Shown here: positions 43,112-51,401 of the stretch, piece after piece
How the letters are laid out: each line of letters starts with the position of its first letter
Numbering within the stretch: position 1 is the stretch's first letter
Source: Candidatus Gastranaerophilales bacterium
GTDB taxonomy: Bacteria; Cyanobacteriota; Vampirovibrionia; Gastranaerophilales; Gastranaerophilaceae
Direction: 5' to 3'
DNA: 55,642 bases
Assembly: GCA_023662705.1 (NCBI GenBank)
Contig: JAMPIM010000008.1
Location: 1 to 55,642 of the forward strand
Made by a program: the position numbers and the translations under genes
The notes under the pieces: model-generated
Databases searched by the model: none
What the model was told of the DNA's origin: nothing
What the model saw: only the letters and a program-made list of their open reading frames with translations

Positions 43112-44881
43112 ATGGGGAGAATAGTTCAACTATCAAAAAATGTTATTAATCAAATTGCAGCAGGGGAAGTCATTGAAAGACCTTATTCTGTTGTAAAAGA
43201 ACTTGTGGAAAACTCTGTTGACGCTGGAGCAACCAAAATCAGCATTGAGGTTTCAAACGAATGCAGAGATTTAAGAATTGCAGATAACGGCTCGGGAATC
43301 CATCCTGATGATATTTTACTTGCGTTTTCAAAACATGCCACAAGTAAAATTAAATCAGGCGAAGATTTATTTGATATCAGAACAATGGGATTCAGAGGAG
43401 AGGCTCTTGCCAGCATAATCTCTATTTCTAAATTAACATGTATCACCAGAACAACCGAATTTGATAACGGCACAAAAGTTGAATGCAGTAATTCGGAAGT
43501 TAAACAAACCCCGACAGGATGTGCTGTCGGTACAATTATGGAAATCCGTGATTTGTTCTATAATCTGCCTGCAAGATTAAAATTTTTAAAAAGTGCAAAA
43601 ACAGAGTTTGCATACATCAGCGAATATATTCAAACAATCGCGCTTGTGCATCCGGAAGTTTCGTTTGAACTTAAGTTCAACGGCAAAACTTCTCTTAAAA
43701 CAACAGCCCAAAATGAGCAGATTCAAACAATAAAAGAACTTTTTTCTCAGGATGTTGTATCAAACCTTAAACCTGTTCTCAAAACAGACAAGCTGTCAGG
43801 GCTTAAGATGTCAGGATTTGTAAGCACACCTGATTACACAAGAGCAAGTAAAAAAGATTATTATATGTACGTAAATTCTCGTGCGGTTAAATGTCCTGTG
43901 TTCCAAAAATCAATCGATATGGTCTACAAAAATCTTACAGGCTCTTCAAGATATCCGTTTATTGTACTTAATCTTGAACTTCCGCCGGCGGATGTTGATG
44001 TAAACGTACACCCGACTAAAAAAGAAGTCAGATATAAAAATCCTAACCAGATTTTTAATTTTATTCAATCATCCGTGTCTGATGCTTTGCGCTCTTCTAT
44101 TGAAACTGTTAAAGAAGAAGAAGAACCTATTTTTATTAATGAATACAAAGAAGAAGTTGAGCAAGTTGCTTACGTTCCTGAAGAGACATCTATTTCAGAT
44201 ATTTTTACAAAAAAACTGGAAGAAGATATTCGTCCAAAAAACATTGACAGACCAAAACTTCAAATTGTAAAAGAGACTGTCCCTGAAGTTATACAGCAAA
44301 AAGTTGTTGCTGAGCCTGAATTCAAGCAGGAAGACGTAATTATCGGACAATATAAAAAAACTTATATTTTAATCGAGAAAGAAGACGGTTTAGAAATCGT
44401 AGACCAGCATATTGCTGAAGAACGATTTATTTATGAAACACTAAAAAAATCAAAAAATATTGATTGTCAATTGCTGTTTATCTCAGATGTACTGGAAGTT
44501 TCACCTTCCGACAAAGCTCTGCTTGAAACCAACAAAGATAAATTACTGAAATTTGGTTATGAAATTGATTTTCTATCAGAAACAGAGGTTATATTCAGAA
44601 AAGTTCCGCAGATGATTTCAAAAGTTTCACCAAAAGAAATCTTGGCTGATATTTTGGAAAATATTTCAGGCGATATTGATAATATCGAAGAAAAAATACT
44701 TATTACAACATCTTGTAAAGCAGCTGTTAAAGCAAACACATACTTAAACCAGTATCAAATGGAAGAAATAATCCGCAACTGGCGCAAATGCGAGAATCCT
44801 GAAACCTGCCCTCACGGAAGACCTGTTTCCAAGTTCTTTGAACACAAAGAATTGGCAAAATTTTTCCAGAGAAATAAATAA
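43112..44881 (+). CDS. mutL: DNA mismatch repair protein MutL
   Basis: 589-residue MutL. The GHKL ATPase starts IVQLSKNVINQIAAGEVIER and has ENSVDAGATK, DNGSGI and TMGFRGEALASI. The C-terminal dimerisation domain carries the endonuclease motif DQHIAEERFIYE (from about residue 431), plus SCKAAVKAN and the zinc-associated CPHGRP near the end. This implies a nicking MutL, as in bacteria without MutH. I chose the start at 43112; 45 upstream codons in frame are not MutL-like and overlap the divergent gene. No mutS is in the window. Confidence 0.96.
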   Translation: MGRIVQLSKNVINQIAAGEVIERPYSVVKELVENSVDAGATKISIEVSNECRDLRIADNGSGIHPDDILLAFSKHATSKIKSGEDLFDIRTMGFRGEALASIISISKLTCITRTTEFDNGTKVECSNSEVKQTPTGCAVGTIMEIRDLFYNLPARLKFLKSAKTEFAYISEYIQTIALVHPEVSFELKFNGKTSLKTTAQNEQIQTIKELFSQDVVSNLKPVLKTDKLSGLKMSGFVSTPDYTRASKKDYYMYVNSRAVKCPVFQKSIDMVYKNLTGSSRYPFIVLNLELPPADVDVNVHPTKKEVRYKNPNQIFNFIQSSVSDALRSSIETVKEEEEPIFINEYKEEVEQVAYVPEETSISDIFTKKLEEDIRPKNIDRPKLQIVKETVPEVIQQKVVAEPEFKQEDVIIGQYKKTYILIEKEDGLEIVDQHIAEERFIYETLKKSKNIDCQLLFISDVLEVSPSDKALLETNKDKLLKFGYEIDFLSETEVIFRKVPQMISKVSPKEILADILENISGDIDNIEEKILITTSCKAAVKANTYLNQYQMEEIIRNWRKCENPETCPHGRPVSKFFEHKELAKFFQRNK

Positions 44882-45658
44882 CTAACGCGTTTCAGAAATT
44901 CCCCAGTGTAGTTTATCACGTAAAACGGAATAAAACTGACCTTCCTTAAGGAATGCCAATAAAGCTTTATTTTTTGCAGTTTTAATAGAAATTTTTTCAA
45001 CACATTGGGTTGTATCAAATCCGTCTATAGAAACTGAAAGCAATTTATCACCTGTTCTTACGGTTATTGTTTCACCTGCAGGAACAACAATCGGTCTTGC
45101 ATTCAGCGTATGCGGACAAATAGGAACTATCGAAATAACATCCGTTGTCGGGTATAAAACAGGGCCGCCTGCTGAAAGCCCGTATGCAGTCGAACCTGTC
45201 GGAGTTGAGATAATTAATCCGTCTGCAATATAGTCACAGACATTTTTTCCGTTGATTTCAAGATAGAATTTAGAAGTTCTTGAAGGGTCACATCCCTTGA
45301 TAACAAAATCATTCAGTGCGAGTTTATCCAGTGCTGCAAGCATTGTACGCTCTTCAACAAAATACTTTTTATTAATAACCGCTTCAACCACATCTCTTAC
45401 GGAACCGGTTTGGGATAAAAATCCTAATCTTCCAAGATTAATACCAAGCACAGGAGTATTTACCCCGGAATAAAACCTTGCAGCCTTTAATAAAGTTCCA
45501 TCACCTCCGATTACAAGCGATATTTCGCCAAACGGTAAAAGATTATCAATATCACAGGATTTGAACTCTATTTTGTTTTTGATAAGAAGTGATTCTACCG
45601 ATTCAAGAACTTCTTCATAACCATTAATGTTTTTATTGTAGACTACATTGATTTTCAT
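44882..45658 (-). CDS. nadK: NAD kinase
   Basis: NadK phosphorylates NAD to NADP. The 258-residue protein has the catalytic GGDGTLLKAAR (51-61), NLGRLGFLSQ, and the second family block DGLIISTPTGSTAYGLSAGG. The C-terminus is somewhat short but complete. It converges on mutL with directly abutting stops. TATAAT lies 7 nt before the ATG, again without a Shine-Dalgarno sequence. Confidence 0.95.
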   Translation of the reverse strand: MKINVVYNKNINGYEEVLESVESLLIKNKIEFKSCDIDNLLPFGEISLVIGGDGTLLKAARFYSGVNTPVLGINLGRLGFLSQTGSVRDVVEAVINKKYFVEERTMLAALDKLALNDFVIKGCDPSRTSKFYLEINGKNVCDYIADGLIISTPTGSTAYGLSAGGPVLYPTTDVISIVPICPHTLNARPIVVPAGETITVRTGDKLLSVSIDGFDTTQCVEKISIKTAKNKALLAFLKEGQFYSVLRDKLHWGISETR

Positions 45659-45665
45659 ACAACGG

Positions 45666-45671
45666 ATTATA
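45666..45671 (-). promoter_or_regulatory. -10 box of a probable leaderless nadK promoter
   Basis: Minus-strand TATAAT, 7-nt spacer, then ATG. The divergent bifunctional-nuclease gene starts about 50 bp away. Confidence 0.5.
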
Positions 45672-45692
45672 ACATGGATTTAGTGTTTATGG

Positions 45693-45698
45693 TATAAT
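45693..45698 (+). promoter_or_regulatory. -10 box upstream of the bifunctional-nuclease-family gene
   Basis: TATAAT lies 23 nt before the ATG at 45722, leaving a short leader with GAGGG as ribosome binding site. The -35 region is poor. Confidence 0.4.
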
Positions 45699-45721
45699 TA
45701 CTGACAAAAGAGGGTAAAATT

Positions 45722-46231
45722 ATGATAGAAATGAAAGTAATGGGTATTGCGCTTGACGTAAGAACAAATTCGCCAATCGTTGTACTTCACGATTTAGATA
45801 ACAGAAAAGCTCTTCCGATTTGGATTGGTTCGGCAGAAGCAAGTGCAATCATAAGATGCATTGAAGGGCTTGTTGTTGCACGTCCTATGACTCACGACTT
45901 AGCAGCAAACCTAATCGAAAAAACAGGTTATACACTTGATAAAATTGAAATCAATGATGTTGAAAAAGACACTTATTATGCAACATTATTCATTTCAAAA
46001 GACGGCGAAACAATAGAAGTTGATGCTCGTCCGTCTGACGCTATCGCTCTTGCAATGAGAGCCAAAGCTCCGATTTTCGTAACTGCAAACGTGCTTATGA
46101 ACGGTTCTGTTTCAACAGATTCTGCGAAAGACGAAGAAGAAGCACAGGAATTCAAAGATTTTATTCAGAATATCAAACCATCTGACTTTGAAAAACTTAT
46201 GCAGGGCAGACACGAGGAAACCGACCAATGA
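45722..46231 (+). CDS. Bifunctional nuclease family (DUF151) protein
   Basis: 169 residues of the BFN/DUF151 family: MKVMGIALDVRTNSPIVVLH, LPIWIGSAEASAIIRCIEGL, and the RPSDAIALAMRAKAPIFV block. Plant and archaeal relatives have nuclease activity or act in stress response; the function in this lineage is not known. The following gene overlaps its stop by 4 nt (ATGA), indicating coupling. Confidence 0.9.
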   Translation: MIEMKVMGIALDVRTNSPIVVLHDLDNRKALPIWIGSAEASAIIRCIEGLVVARPMTHDLAANLIEKTGYTLDKIEINDVEKDTYYATLFISKDGETIEVDARPSDAIALAMRAKAPIFVTANVLMNGSVSTDSAKDEEEAQEFKDFIQNIKPSDFEKLMQGRHEETDQ

Positions 46232-46584
46232 AAATAAATCCAATTAACCGTTTTTTTAATAAAGCACATCATTTTGGACCCATTGCAGCAATGTGGGGAG
46301 TGACAAGCCTGTTCGTAGGCGGTGCATATCCGGCACTTGTCATAAAGCAAAATAATGATGAACAAGCAGCAAAAAAAGAAGTACAAATAAAAGATCCTGC
46401 AAGATATGAAAGACTTGTTCCTGCTGATACAGTACATGATTTTTTTAGAAACGACGGCGTTTTTTGGTCACAAGAAGCAAAAGAAATGAATGACTCCTTA
46501 AAAATGGATTCAATCATTCAAAAAGCTTATTTTGAAGGTGCTCAAATGGTACGTGACAGCATTGCGAATGCAAATAAGGAATAA
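46228..46584 (+). CDS. Small single-pass membrane protein, unknown
   Basis: 118 residues, starting MKINPINRFFNKAHHFGPIA. One hydrophobic segment (about 17-38, AAMWGVTSLFVGGAYPALVI) follows a polar Asn/Phe-containing start. The rest is charged and helical (KIKDPARYERL-like, DSLKMDSIIQKAYFEGAQM). GAGGAAA within the preceding gene serves as ribosome binding site. Function unknown. Confidence 0.72.
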   Translation: MKINPINRFFNKAHHFGPIAAMWGVTSLFVGGAYPALVIKQNNDEQAAKKEVQIKDPARYERLVPADTVHDFFRNDGVFWSQEAKEMNDSLKMDSIIQKAYFEGAQMVRDSIANANKE

Positions 46585-46587
46585 TTA

Positions 46588-47100
46588 ATGCAAGTACAAA
46601 ATATTCAAAATACAAATTTTGAAAAAAGAAGTTATATATCTCCTCAAGCAAGAAAAAATCTTGCAAGTTTAATAAGTAAAATGGAAAACGAATCCGTTTA
46701 TCCGCACAAAGAAGATTTAACCGATGCTGTAATTGTAACAAGCCTAAAAATAAATAATGGTCCGATTTTATCTAATTACCTCACAAATTATGAAACTCAT
46801 TTTTTAAAAGGTAAGAATTTGGAATTGGATTTAGTAATTAATAATGAAACAGGTGAAATTACCAAAGAAAAAAAGCCATTCTTTTCAAGAATAAAAACTT
46901 TCATACCTGATATTGAAGAAACAATTAATATAGCAAATGAGAATTATGAGAACCCTGACATTGTACAAAAATTAAAACTCAAAATGCCAAATAAAGAGTT
47001 TTGGGAAAAACTTGAAAGGCTTGCCGATGCAGCAAGCAAGCTGGCTGATGGAATAGATGAATATCTTAAAACTGCACCATTTTTCAGATGGTTCAGCTAA
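46588..47100 (+). CDS. Unknown cytosolic or exported protein with NxNF-type start
   Basis: 170 residues, unrecognised. It begins MQVQNIQNTNFEKRSYISPQ, then a mixed alpha/beta body, with a final helical segment (LERLADAASKLADGIDEYL) ending FFRWFS. It follows the previous gene by 3 nt and precedes dapL by 21 nt, so four genes (BFN-family to dapL) look like one operon. AAGGA precedes the start. Confidence 0.7.
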   Translation: MQVQNIQNTNFEKRSYISPQARKNLASLISKMENESVYPHKEDLTDAVIVTSLKINNGPILSNYLTNYETHFLKGKNLELDLVINNETGEITKEKKPFFSRIKTFIPDIEETINIANENYENPDIVQKLKLKMPNKEFWEKLERLADAASKLADGIDEYLKTAPFFRWFS

Positions 47101-47121
47101 ATAGAAATAAGAGGATATAGT

Positions 47122-48288
47122 ATGAACATAAATAAAAATTATGAAAATTTAGAACAAAGCTACCTTTTTTCTACAGTAGCAAAAAAAGTAAACGAATTTA
47201 CAAATCAAAATCCTGATAAAAAAGTAATTCGCCTTGGGATAGGCGATGTTACCAGACCTTTATGCAAAGCAGTAGTCGAAGCTATGCATAAAGCAGTTGA
47301 TGAAATGGGTGTACAAGAAACCTTCCGCGGCTATGGCCCGGAACAGGGTTATGACTTTTTACGCACAGCAGTTCAAGGATACTACAAAAAGAATAATGTT
47401 GAACTTGAATTAGATGAAATTTTTATTTCAGACGGTGCAAAAAGCGATTTGGGTAATATTTTAGACCTGTTTGATAAAAACAACACAGTTCTTGTACCGG
47501 ACCCTGTTTATCCAGTTTATGTTGATACAAACATTATGAACGGAAGAAAAGTTGTTTTTACAGAAGCTAATAGTGAAAACTGTTTCCTTCCTACACCGCC
47601 GCAAGAACACGCTGATATTATTTATATCTGCTCGCCAAACAATCCGACAGGAGCTGTTTATAACAAAGCTCAACTAAAAGAATGGGTTGATTATGCTTTA
47701 AAAAACAATGCAATCATTCTTTTTGACTCTGCTTATGAATGCTTTATTTCAGATGAGGAATTACCAAGAAGCATTTATGAAATTGAAGGTGCTAAAGACT
47801 GTGCAATTGAGTTCTGTTCACTATCAAAAACAGCAGGTTTCACAGGCACAAGATGCGGTTATACAATTGTTCCAAAAGCATTAGATAAACTAAACAAAAT
47901 GTGGTTAAGACGTCAAACAACCAAGTTTAACGGTGTACCTTATATTATTCAACGCGGTGCGGAAGCTGTATTCACAGAAGAAGGACAACGCGAAATAAAA
48001 GAAAATATTAATTATTACAAAGAAAATGCAAAATTGATTTCCGAAACTTTAAAAGATTGCAGCATCTGGCACGTAGGCGGAAAGCATTCTCCGTACATCT
48101 GGTTAAAATGTCCTAACGGAATGACATCCTGGGAGTTTTTCGATTACTTACTTGAAAACGCTCAAGTTGTTGGAACGCCGGGTTCAGGTTTCGGCAAAAA
48201 CGGCGAAGGATATTTCCGTTTAACATCTTTTGGCTCAAAAGAAAACACAATCAAGGCAATGGAAAGATTTAAGAAATTATTCAAATAA
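47122..48288 (+). CDS. dapL: LL-diaminopimelate aminotransferase
   Basis: DapL converts tetrahydrodipicolinate directly to LL-diaminopimelate with glutamate as amino donor, for lysine and peptidoglycan synthesis. The 388-residue class I/II aminotransferase has GIGDVTRPLCKAVVEAMHKA, the DapL-typical TFRGYGPEQGYDFLRTAV, YICSPNNPTGAVY and the PLP lysine in SLSKTAGFTGTRCGY. This pathway is found in plants, Cyanobacteria, Chlamydiae and relatives, which fits the proposed lineage. A strong terminator follows. Confidence 0.95.
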   Translation: MNINKNYENLEQSYLFSTVAKKVNEFTNQNPDKKVIRLGIGDVTRPLCKAVVEAMHKAVDEMGVQETFRGYGPEQGYDFLRTAVQGYYKKNNVELELDEIFISDGAKSDLGNILDLFDKNNTVLVPDPVYPVYVDTNIMNGRKVVFTEANSENCFLPTPPQEHADIIYICSPNNPTGAVYNKAQLKEWVDYALKNNAIILFDSAYECFISDEELPRSIYEIEGAKDCAIEFCSLSKTAGFTGTRCGYTIVPKALDKLNKMWLRRQTTKFNGVPYIIQRGAEAVFTEEGQREIKENINYYKENAKLISETLKDCSIWHVGGKHSPYIWLKCPNGMTSWEFFDYLLENAQVVGTPGSGFGKNGEGYFRLTSFGSKENTIKAMERFKKLFK

Positions 48289-48289
48289 C

Positions 48290-48320
48290 AAAAAGGCGGG
48301 GCTAATGCCCCGCCTTTTTT
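48290..48320. terminator. Intrinsic terminator after dapL
   Basis: AAAAAGGCGGGGC pairs with GCCCCGCCTTTTTT around TAAT. It also ends the minus-strand transcript of the 39-residue gene, whose stop codon touches the T-run. Confidence 0.92.
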
Positions 48321-48438
48321 ATCCTAAAAAGTTCTTCAAAAGAATCATCACCGCAACGGTCACAATCATAAAAATCATTGTACTCAAAACACCTGTACCG
48401 TGAGATTCCTGCAAAGAGGATTTATCGTTATTATCCAT
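48319..48438 (-). CDS. 39-residue membrane peptide next to OadG-like gene
   Basis: A tiny gene: MDNNDKSSLQESHGTGVLST, then one hydrophobic helix (MIFMIVTVAVMILLKNFLG) to the stop. AGGAGATG precedes the ATG. It follows the OadG-like gene by 15 nt and ends at a terminator, so it looks real. By position it could be a small accessory subunit of a membrane decarboxylase complex, but that is a guess. Confidence 0.6.
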   Translation of the reverse strand: MDNNDKSSLQESHGTGVLSTMIFMIVTVAVMILLKNFLG

Positions 48439-48453
48439 AAACATCTCCTTTCA

Positions 48454-48696
48454 TTAAAGAGCTGCTTTATGCACAGCCGCAGCTATTGCAATTGCAATCT
48501 CTTCATCATTATTGGAAGATTTCTTTTTATTAACGGTTTTTGGCTGAGGAATTTCTTCAGGAAAATATTTATTAACTATTTTCAAGATATGCGAATTTAA
48601 GTTCATTACCCAAATCATTATTGTAAGGAAAATAAAAACGGTTCCCATACCAATAACCATTACAACAAAACCTTCTTTAAACAAGGTTAAATCCAT
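48454..48696 (-). CDS. OadG-like sodium-pump decarboxylase gamma subunit
   Basis: 80 residues: one membrane helix (EGFVVMVIGMGTVFIFLTIMI, residues 7-27), a polar linker, and a C-terminal Ala/Ile-rich stretch (EEIAIAIAAAVHKAAL). This is the pattern of the gamma subunit of oxaloacetate/methylmalonyl-CoA decarboxylase Na+ pumps. The alpha (biotin carboxyltransferase) and beta (membrane pump) subunits are not in the window. Followed by the 39-residue peptide. AAGGAGAAA precedes the start. Confidence 0.75.
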   Translation of the reverse strand: MDLTLFKEGFVVMVIGMGTVFIFLTIMIWVMNLNSHILKIVNKYFPEEIPQPKTVNKKKSSNNDEEIAIAIAAAVHKAAL

Positions 48697-48745
48697 AATT
48701 TTTCTCCTTTTTACTATTCATAATTAAAACAAAAAGCGCAAACGG

Positions 48746-49072
48746 CTAAGGAGCTCTTATTGCAATTTCTGTCTGAAAGTTGGTCGATAAATTATGAATG
48801 AATTCCCCTTGAATAAGGGTTGGAGTTTTAGAAAAAATATCTTTATCAAAAAATACATTTGAAACCAAATGATTATTCAAAGAACCGTTCGCGGAATTAT
48901 TACCCTTATCGGCAACAATTTCTCCACCGCGCATTGGATTCGAAACAATCGCTAGTTTCTGATAATCATTTTGAATATATTGAGCATCACAAAAACTTTC
49001 ACACTGAGGAGTCAAACTCAGAGTAAAAATAAAAGCTAAAAATATAAATAAAGTTTTTAAAATACTCTTCAC
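48746..49072 (-). CDS. Small exported protein of unknown function
   Basis: 108 residues with a signal-peptide-like start (MKSILKTLFIFLAFIFTLSL, cleavage probably near the Cys-Glu-Ser region) and a short polar domain, no known motif. The start codon is GTG. TAAAAT lies 7 nt before it and no Shine-Dalgarno sequence is visible, so the mRNA may be leaderless. It may be transcribed with the OadG-like gene 49 nt downstream. Confidence 0.6.
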   Translation of the reverse strand: MKSILKTLFIFLAFIFTLSLTPQCESFCDAQYIQNDYQKLAIVSNPMRGGEIVADKGNNSANGSLNNHLVSNVFFDKDIFSKTPTLIQGEFIHNLSTNFQTEIAIRAP

Positions 49073-49079
49073 AATTTCT

Positions 49080-49085
49080 ATTTTA
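49080..49085 (-). promoter_or_regulatory. -10 box of a probable leaderless promoter for the small exported protein
   Basis: Minus-strand TAAAAT, 7-nt spacer, then GTG. Confidence 0.4.
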
Positions 49086-49147
49086 TAACAAACATTTTTG
49101 AGAATGCCATTCCCCTCTATCCCTACTTATTACTACTTAACAAACCC

Positions 49148-49175
49148 TTGTAATTTTAATTGTTAATAGTACAAT
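49148..49175 (+). promoter_or_regulatory. Sigma-70-type promoter of pgi
   Basis: TTGTAA (49148-49153), a 16-nt spacer, then TACAAT (49170-49175). Expected start near 49182, giving a leader of about 28 nt with AAAGG before the ATG. Confidence 0.5.
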
Positions 49176-49209
49176 TATTTTAAGAGGGGTTTTAAGAAAG
49201 GTTCAATAA

Positions 49210-50598
49210 ATGATTAAACTAAATTACAAAAATACTGACAAAATGGTAATCGGACAAGAAAACGGTTTAAATTTGGAAGAAGAATTTGCTGCCTATAAAG
49301 ATACCATTGCGGAAATCATTAAAAACCTTAATCAGAGAAAAGATAAACCGGGGCAGTGGCTTCAATGGATGAACCTTGGATACAACGAAGAAACAGTTTG
49401 GTATGTTAAAGAGTTCGCCTCAATGGTAAAAGGCAGATTTGATAACATCTTAGTTTTAGGAATCGGCGGTTCTGCTTTGGGCGGAATTGCAGTAACAGAA
49501 GCATTATTGAAACCTTACTGGAACCTTTTAACTCCCGAACAAAGAAACGGTTTACCAAGAATTTTCTTCCTTGATAATATTGACCCTGATTCAATGAACG
49601 GGCTTTTAGAAATTCTTGATTTAAAGAAAACTCTTGTAAATGTTATTACAAAATCAGGTGATACTGCTGAGACAATGTCTCAATATATGATTATTAAAGA
49701 CATTCTCTACAAAGAACTCGGCGACGATTACAGAAAAAATATTGTTGCTACAACCGATAAAAAAATGGGAATTTTAAGACAGCTTGCTGATCAGGAAGGA
49801 TATAAAACATTCGTAGTTCCTGATGACGTTGGCGGAAGATTCTCTGTATTCTCAGCTGTCGGACTTGTCCCTTTTGCTTTAGTCGGCTTAGATGTCGACC
49901 AAATTATTAATGGTGTTAAAGATATGGATTTGGCTCTTAAAAACACTGATATTAACCAAAATATCGCAGCACAAGGAGCTTTAATCCAATATTTGATGGA
50001 TACAAAATTAGGTAAAAATCTTTCTGTAATGATGCCATACTCAAGCAGACTTAAATATGTTTCTGACTGGTATGTGCAGTTATGGGCAGAGTCTTTAGGA
50101 AAAGAAATTAATAACAACGGTGAAAAAGTTAATGCAGGCCCTACTCCGATTAAAGCTCTCGGTGCTACAGACCAGCACTCGCAAATTCAGCTTTATAACG
50201 AAGGCCCTAATGACAAGATTATAACTTTTATTCGTACAGAAAATTTTGATACAACATTAGAAATTCCTAGAATTTTTGAATACACAGGAATCAGATACTT
50301 GGGCGGAAAAACAATTAATGATTTGATTAACGCGGAAGCTGACTCAACAAGAGTAGCATTGGCTGACTATTCACGCCCTACAATGACTCTCTGGTTAGAA
50401 AAAATTGATGAATATAACGTAGCGCAATTGTTATACATGTTAGAAGTTCAGACAGCTATTGCAGGAGAACTCTATAACATCAATACGTTTAACCAACCGG
50501 GAGTAGAACAAGCTAAAAACTACACTTACGCATTAATGGGCAGAGCAGGATTTGAAGAATCAGCACAAACTCTTCAATCAAAAATGACAGCAGTTTAG
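49210..50598 (+). CDS. pgi: Glucose-6-phosphate isomerase
   Basis: 462-residue Pgi of the shorter Gram-positive/Thermotoga-like type; interconverts glucose 6-phosphate and fructose 6-phosphate. Motifs: VLGIGGSALGGIAVTEAL, VITKSGDTAETMSQYMII, the family signature DVGGRFSVFSAVGLVPFALV and GATDQHSQIQLYNEGPNDKI. It has its own sigma-70 promoter. The converging gene ends 1 nt away. Confidence 0.96.
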   Translation: MIKLNYKNTDKMVIGQENGLNLEEEFAAYKDTIAEIIKNLNQRKDKPGQWLQWMNLGYNEETVWYVKEFASMVKGRFDNILVLGIGGSALGGIAVTEALLKPYWNLLTPEQRNGLPRIFFLDNIDPDSMNGLLEILDLKKTLVNVITKSGDTAETMSQYMIIKDILYKELGDDYRKNIVATTDKKMGILRQLADQEGYKTFVVPDDVGGRFSVFSAVGLVPFALVGLDVDQIINGVKDMDLALKNTDINQNIAAQGALIQYLMDTKLGKNLSVMMPYSSRLKYVSDWYVQLWAESLGKEINNNGEKVNAGPTPIKALGATDQHSQIQLYNEGPNDKIITFIRTENFDTTLEIPRIFEYTGIRYLGGKTINDLINAEADSTRVALADYSRPTMTLWLEKIDEYNVAQLLYMLEVQTAIAGELYNINTFNQPGVEQAKNYTYALMGRAGFEESAQTLQSKMTAV

Positions 50599-50599
50599 C

Positions 50600-51112
50600 C
50601 TAAAACGTGTAACTATTGAGCTCATCCTTAAATTGTTCTAAATATTCAGACTTTATAATCTTTGGTATATATATTGATTCCAGTACTGCTGAAGTAATAC
50701 GATATTGTCTTCTATTAGATTTATCGGTCGGAGCAGGTAATGGCTCGACAATATGTCCGAGAATAAATTTACCTTCAATAAATCTATCACACAAATCCAA
50801 ATCTTTTTGTAAATCATCTACAAACCCGCAACGGTTTTTTGCAACATAATGATAAAATTGTGCGTGTTTATTTTCCCCTGGATTAAATTTCGGATTAATC
50901 ATTTCTTCAGGAGTTATATTTTCAGAACGTCGATTAAATATTCCTAAACAATTAATGAAAAAAGACTTTAAAGTACCCTTTTGAGATTTTCTTGTTTTCT
51001 CAAAAGTATCAACTTTAGCAGAAACCGGCTTTACAATGCGTTCTTTTCCAGAGTTACGCAATGCCATACCAAAATTAAGATTAGTTTGTGTACTATCAAC
51101 GTTTGTTATCAT
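50600..51112 (-). CDS. Unknown protein with LNFGMA-type N-terminus
   Basis: 170 residues, unrecognised. Starts MITNVDSTQTNLNFGMALRN, then a basic linker, a block KFNPGENKHAQFYHYVAKNR and an alpha/beta C-terminal part (FILGHIVEPLPAPTDKSNRR). It has no signal peptide or membrane helix. AAGGAG lies 10 nt before the ATG. The Asn-Phe-Gly at the start recalls the Ser-Phe-Gly near the N-terminus of the kinase-fold protein. Confidence 0.7.
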   Translation of the reverse strand: MITNVDSTQTNLNFGMALRNSGKERIVKPVSAKVDTFEKTRKSQKGTLKSFFINCLGIFNRRSENITPEEMINPKFNPGENKHAQFYHYVAKNRCGFVDDLQKDLDLCDRFIEGKFILGHIVEPLPAPTDKSNRRQYRITSAVLESIYIPKIIKSEYLEQFKDELNSYTF

Positions 51113-51165
51113 AGATAATATACTCCTTTGTATATTACATACAACAAAAATGTAAGTTTAGCAAA

Positions 51166-51342
51166 CTAGCCTCTTTCTGCTAAAAACTTATCCATGGCTT
51201 CCTGTGAGATTTCTACAGCATCTAAAATCACAGAAGCAGCAGCTTGCTCAGACGCTCTAGCCATTTGTATTAACTTTACACCATATTGAGCCTGAACTTC
51301 AGGTGTCATAGCACTTCCATAACCTACTGCATTTATATCCAT
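51166..51342 (-). CDS. YjfB-like putative motility peptide
   Basis: 58 residues: MDINAVGYGSAMTPEVQAQY, then GVKLIQMARASEQAAASVI and a final helix ending AERG. The pattern (short start with Ala/Ser, then two amphipathic Gln/Ala helices) resembles the YjfB family, called putative motility proteins in Bacillus, though that role is not well proven. GAGGAT lies about 10 nt before the ATG. It lies 53 nt before the 170-residue gene on the same strand. Confidence 0.6.
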   Translation of the reverse strand: MDINAVGYGSAMTPEVQAQYGVKLIQMARASEQAAASVILDAVEISQEAMDKFLAERG

Positions 51343-51401
51343 CGGGGCATCCTCTTCTTAACTATACTAATATTATAGTACTTTTTTGAAATTTTTCAAG
51401 A

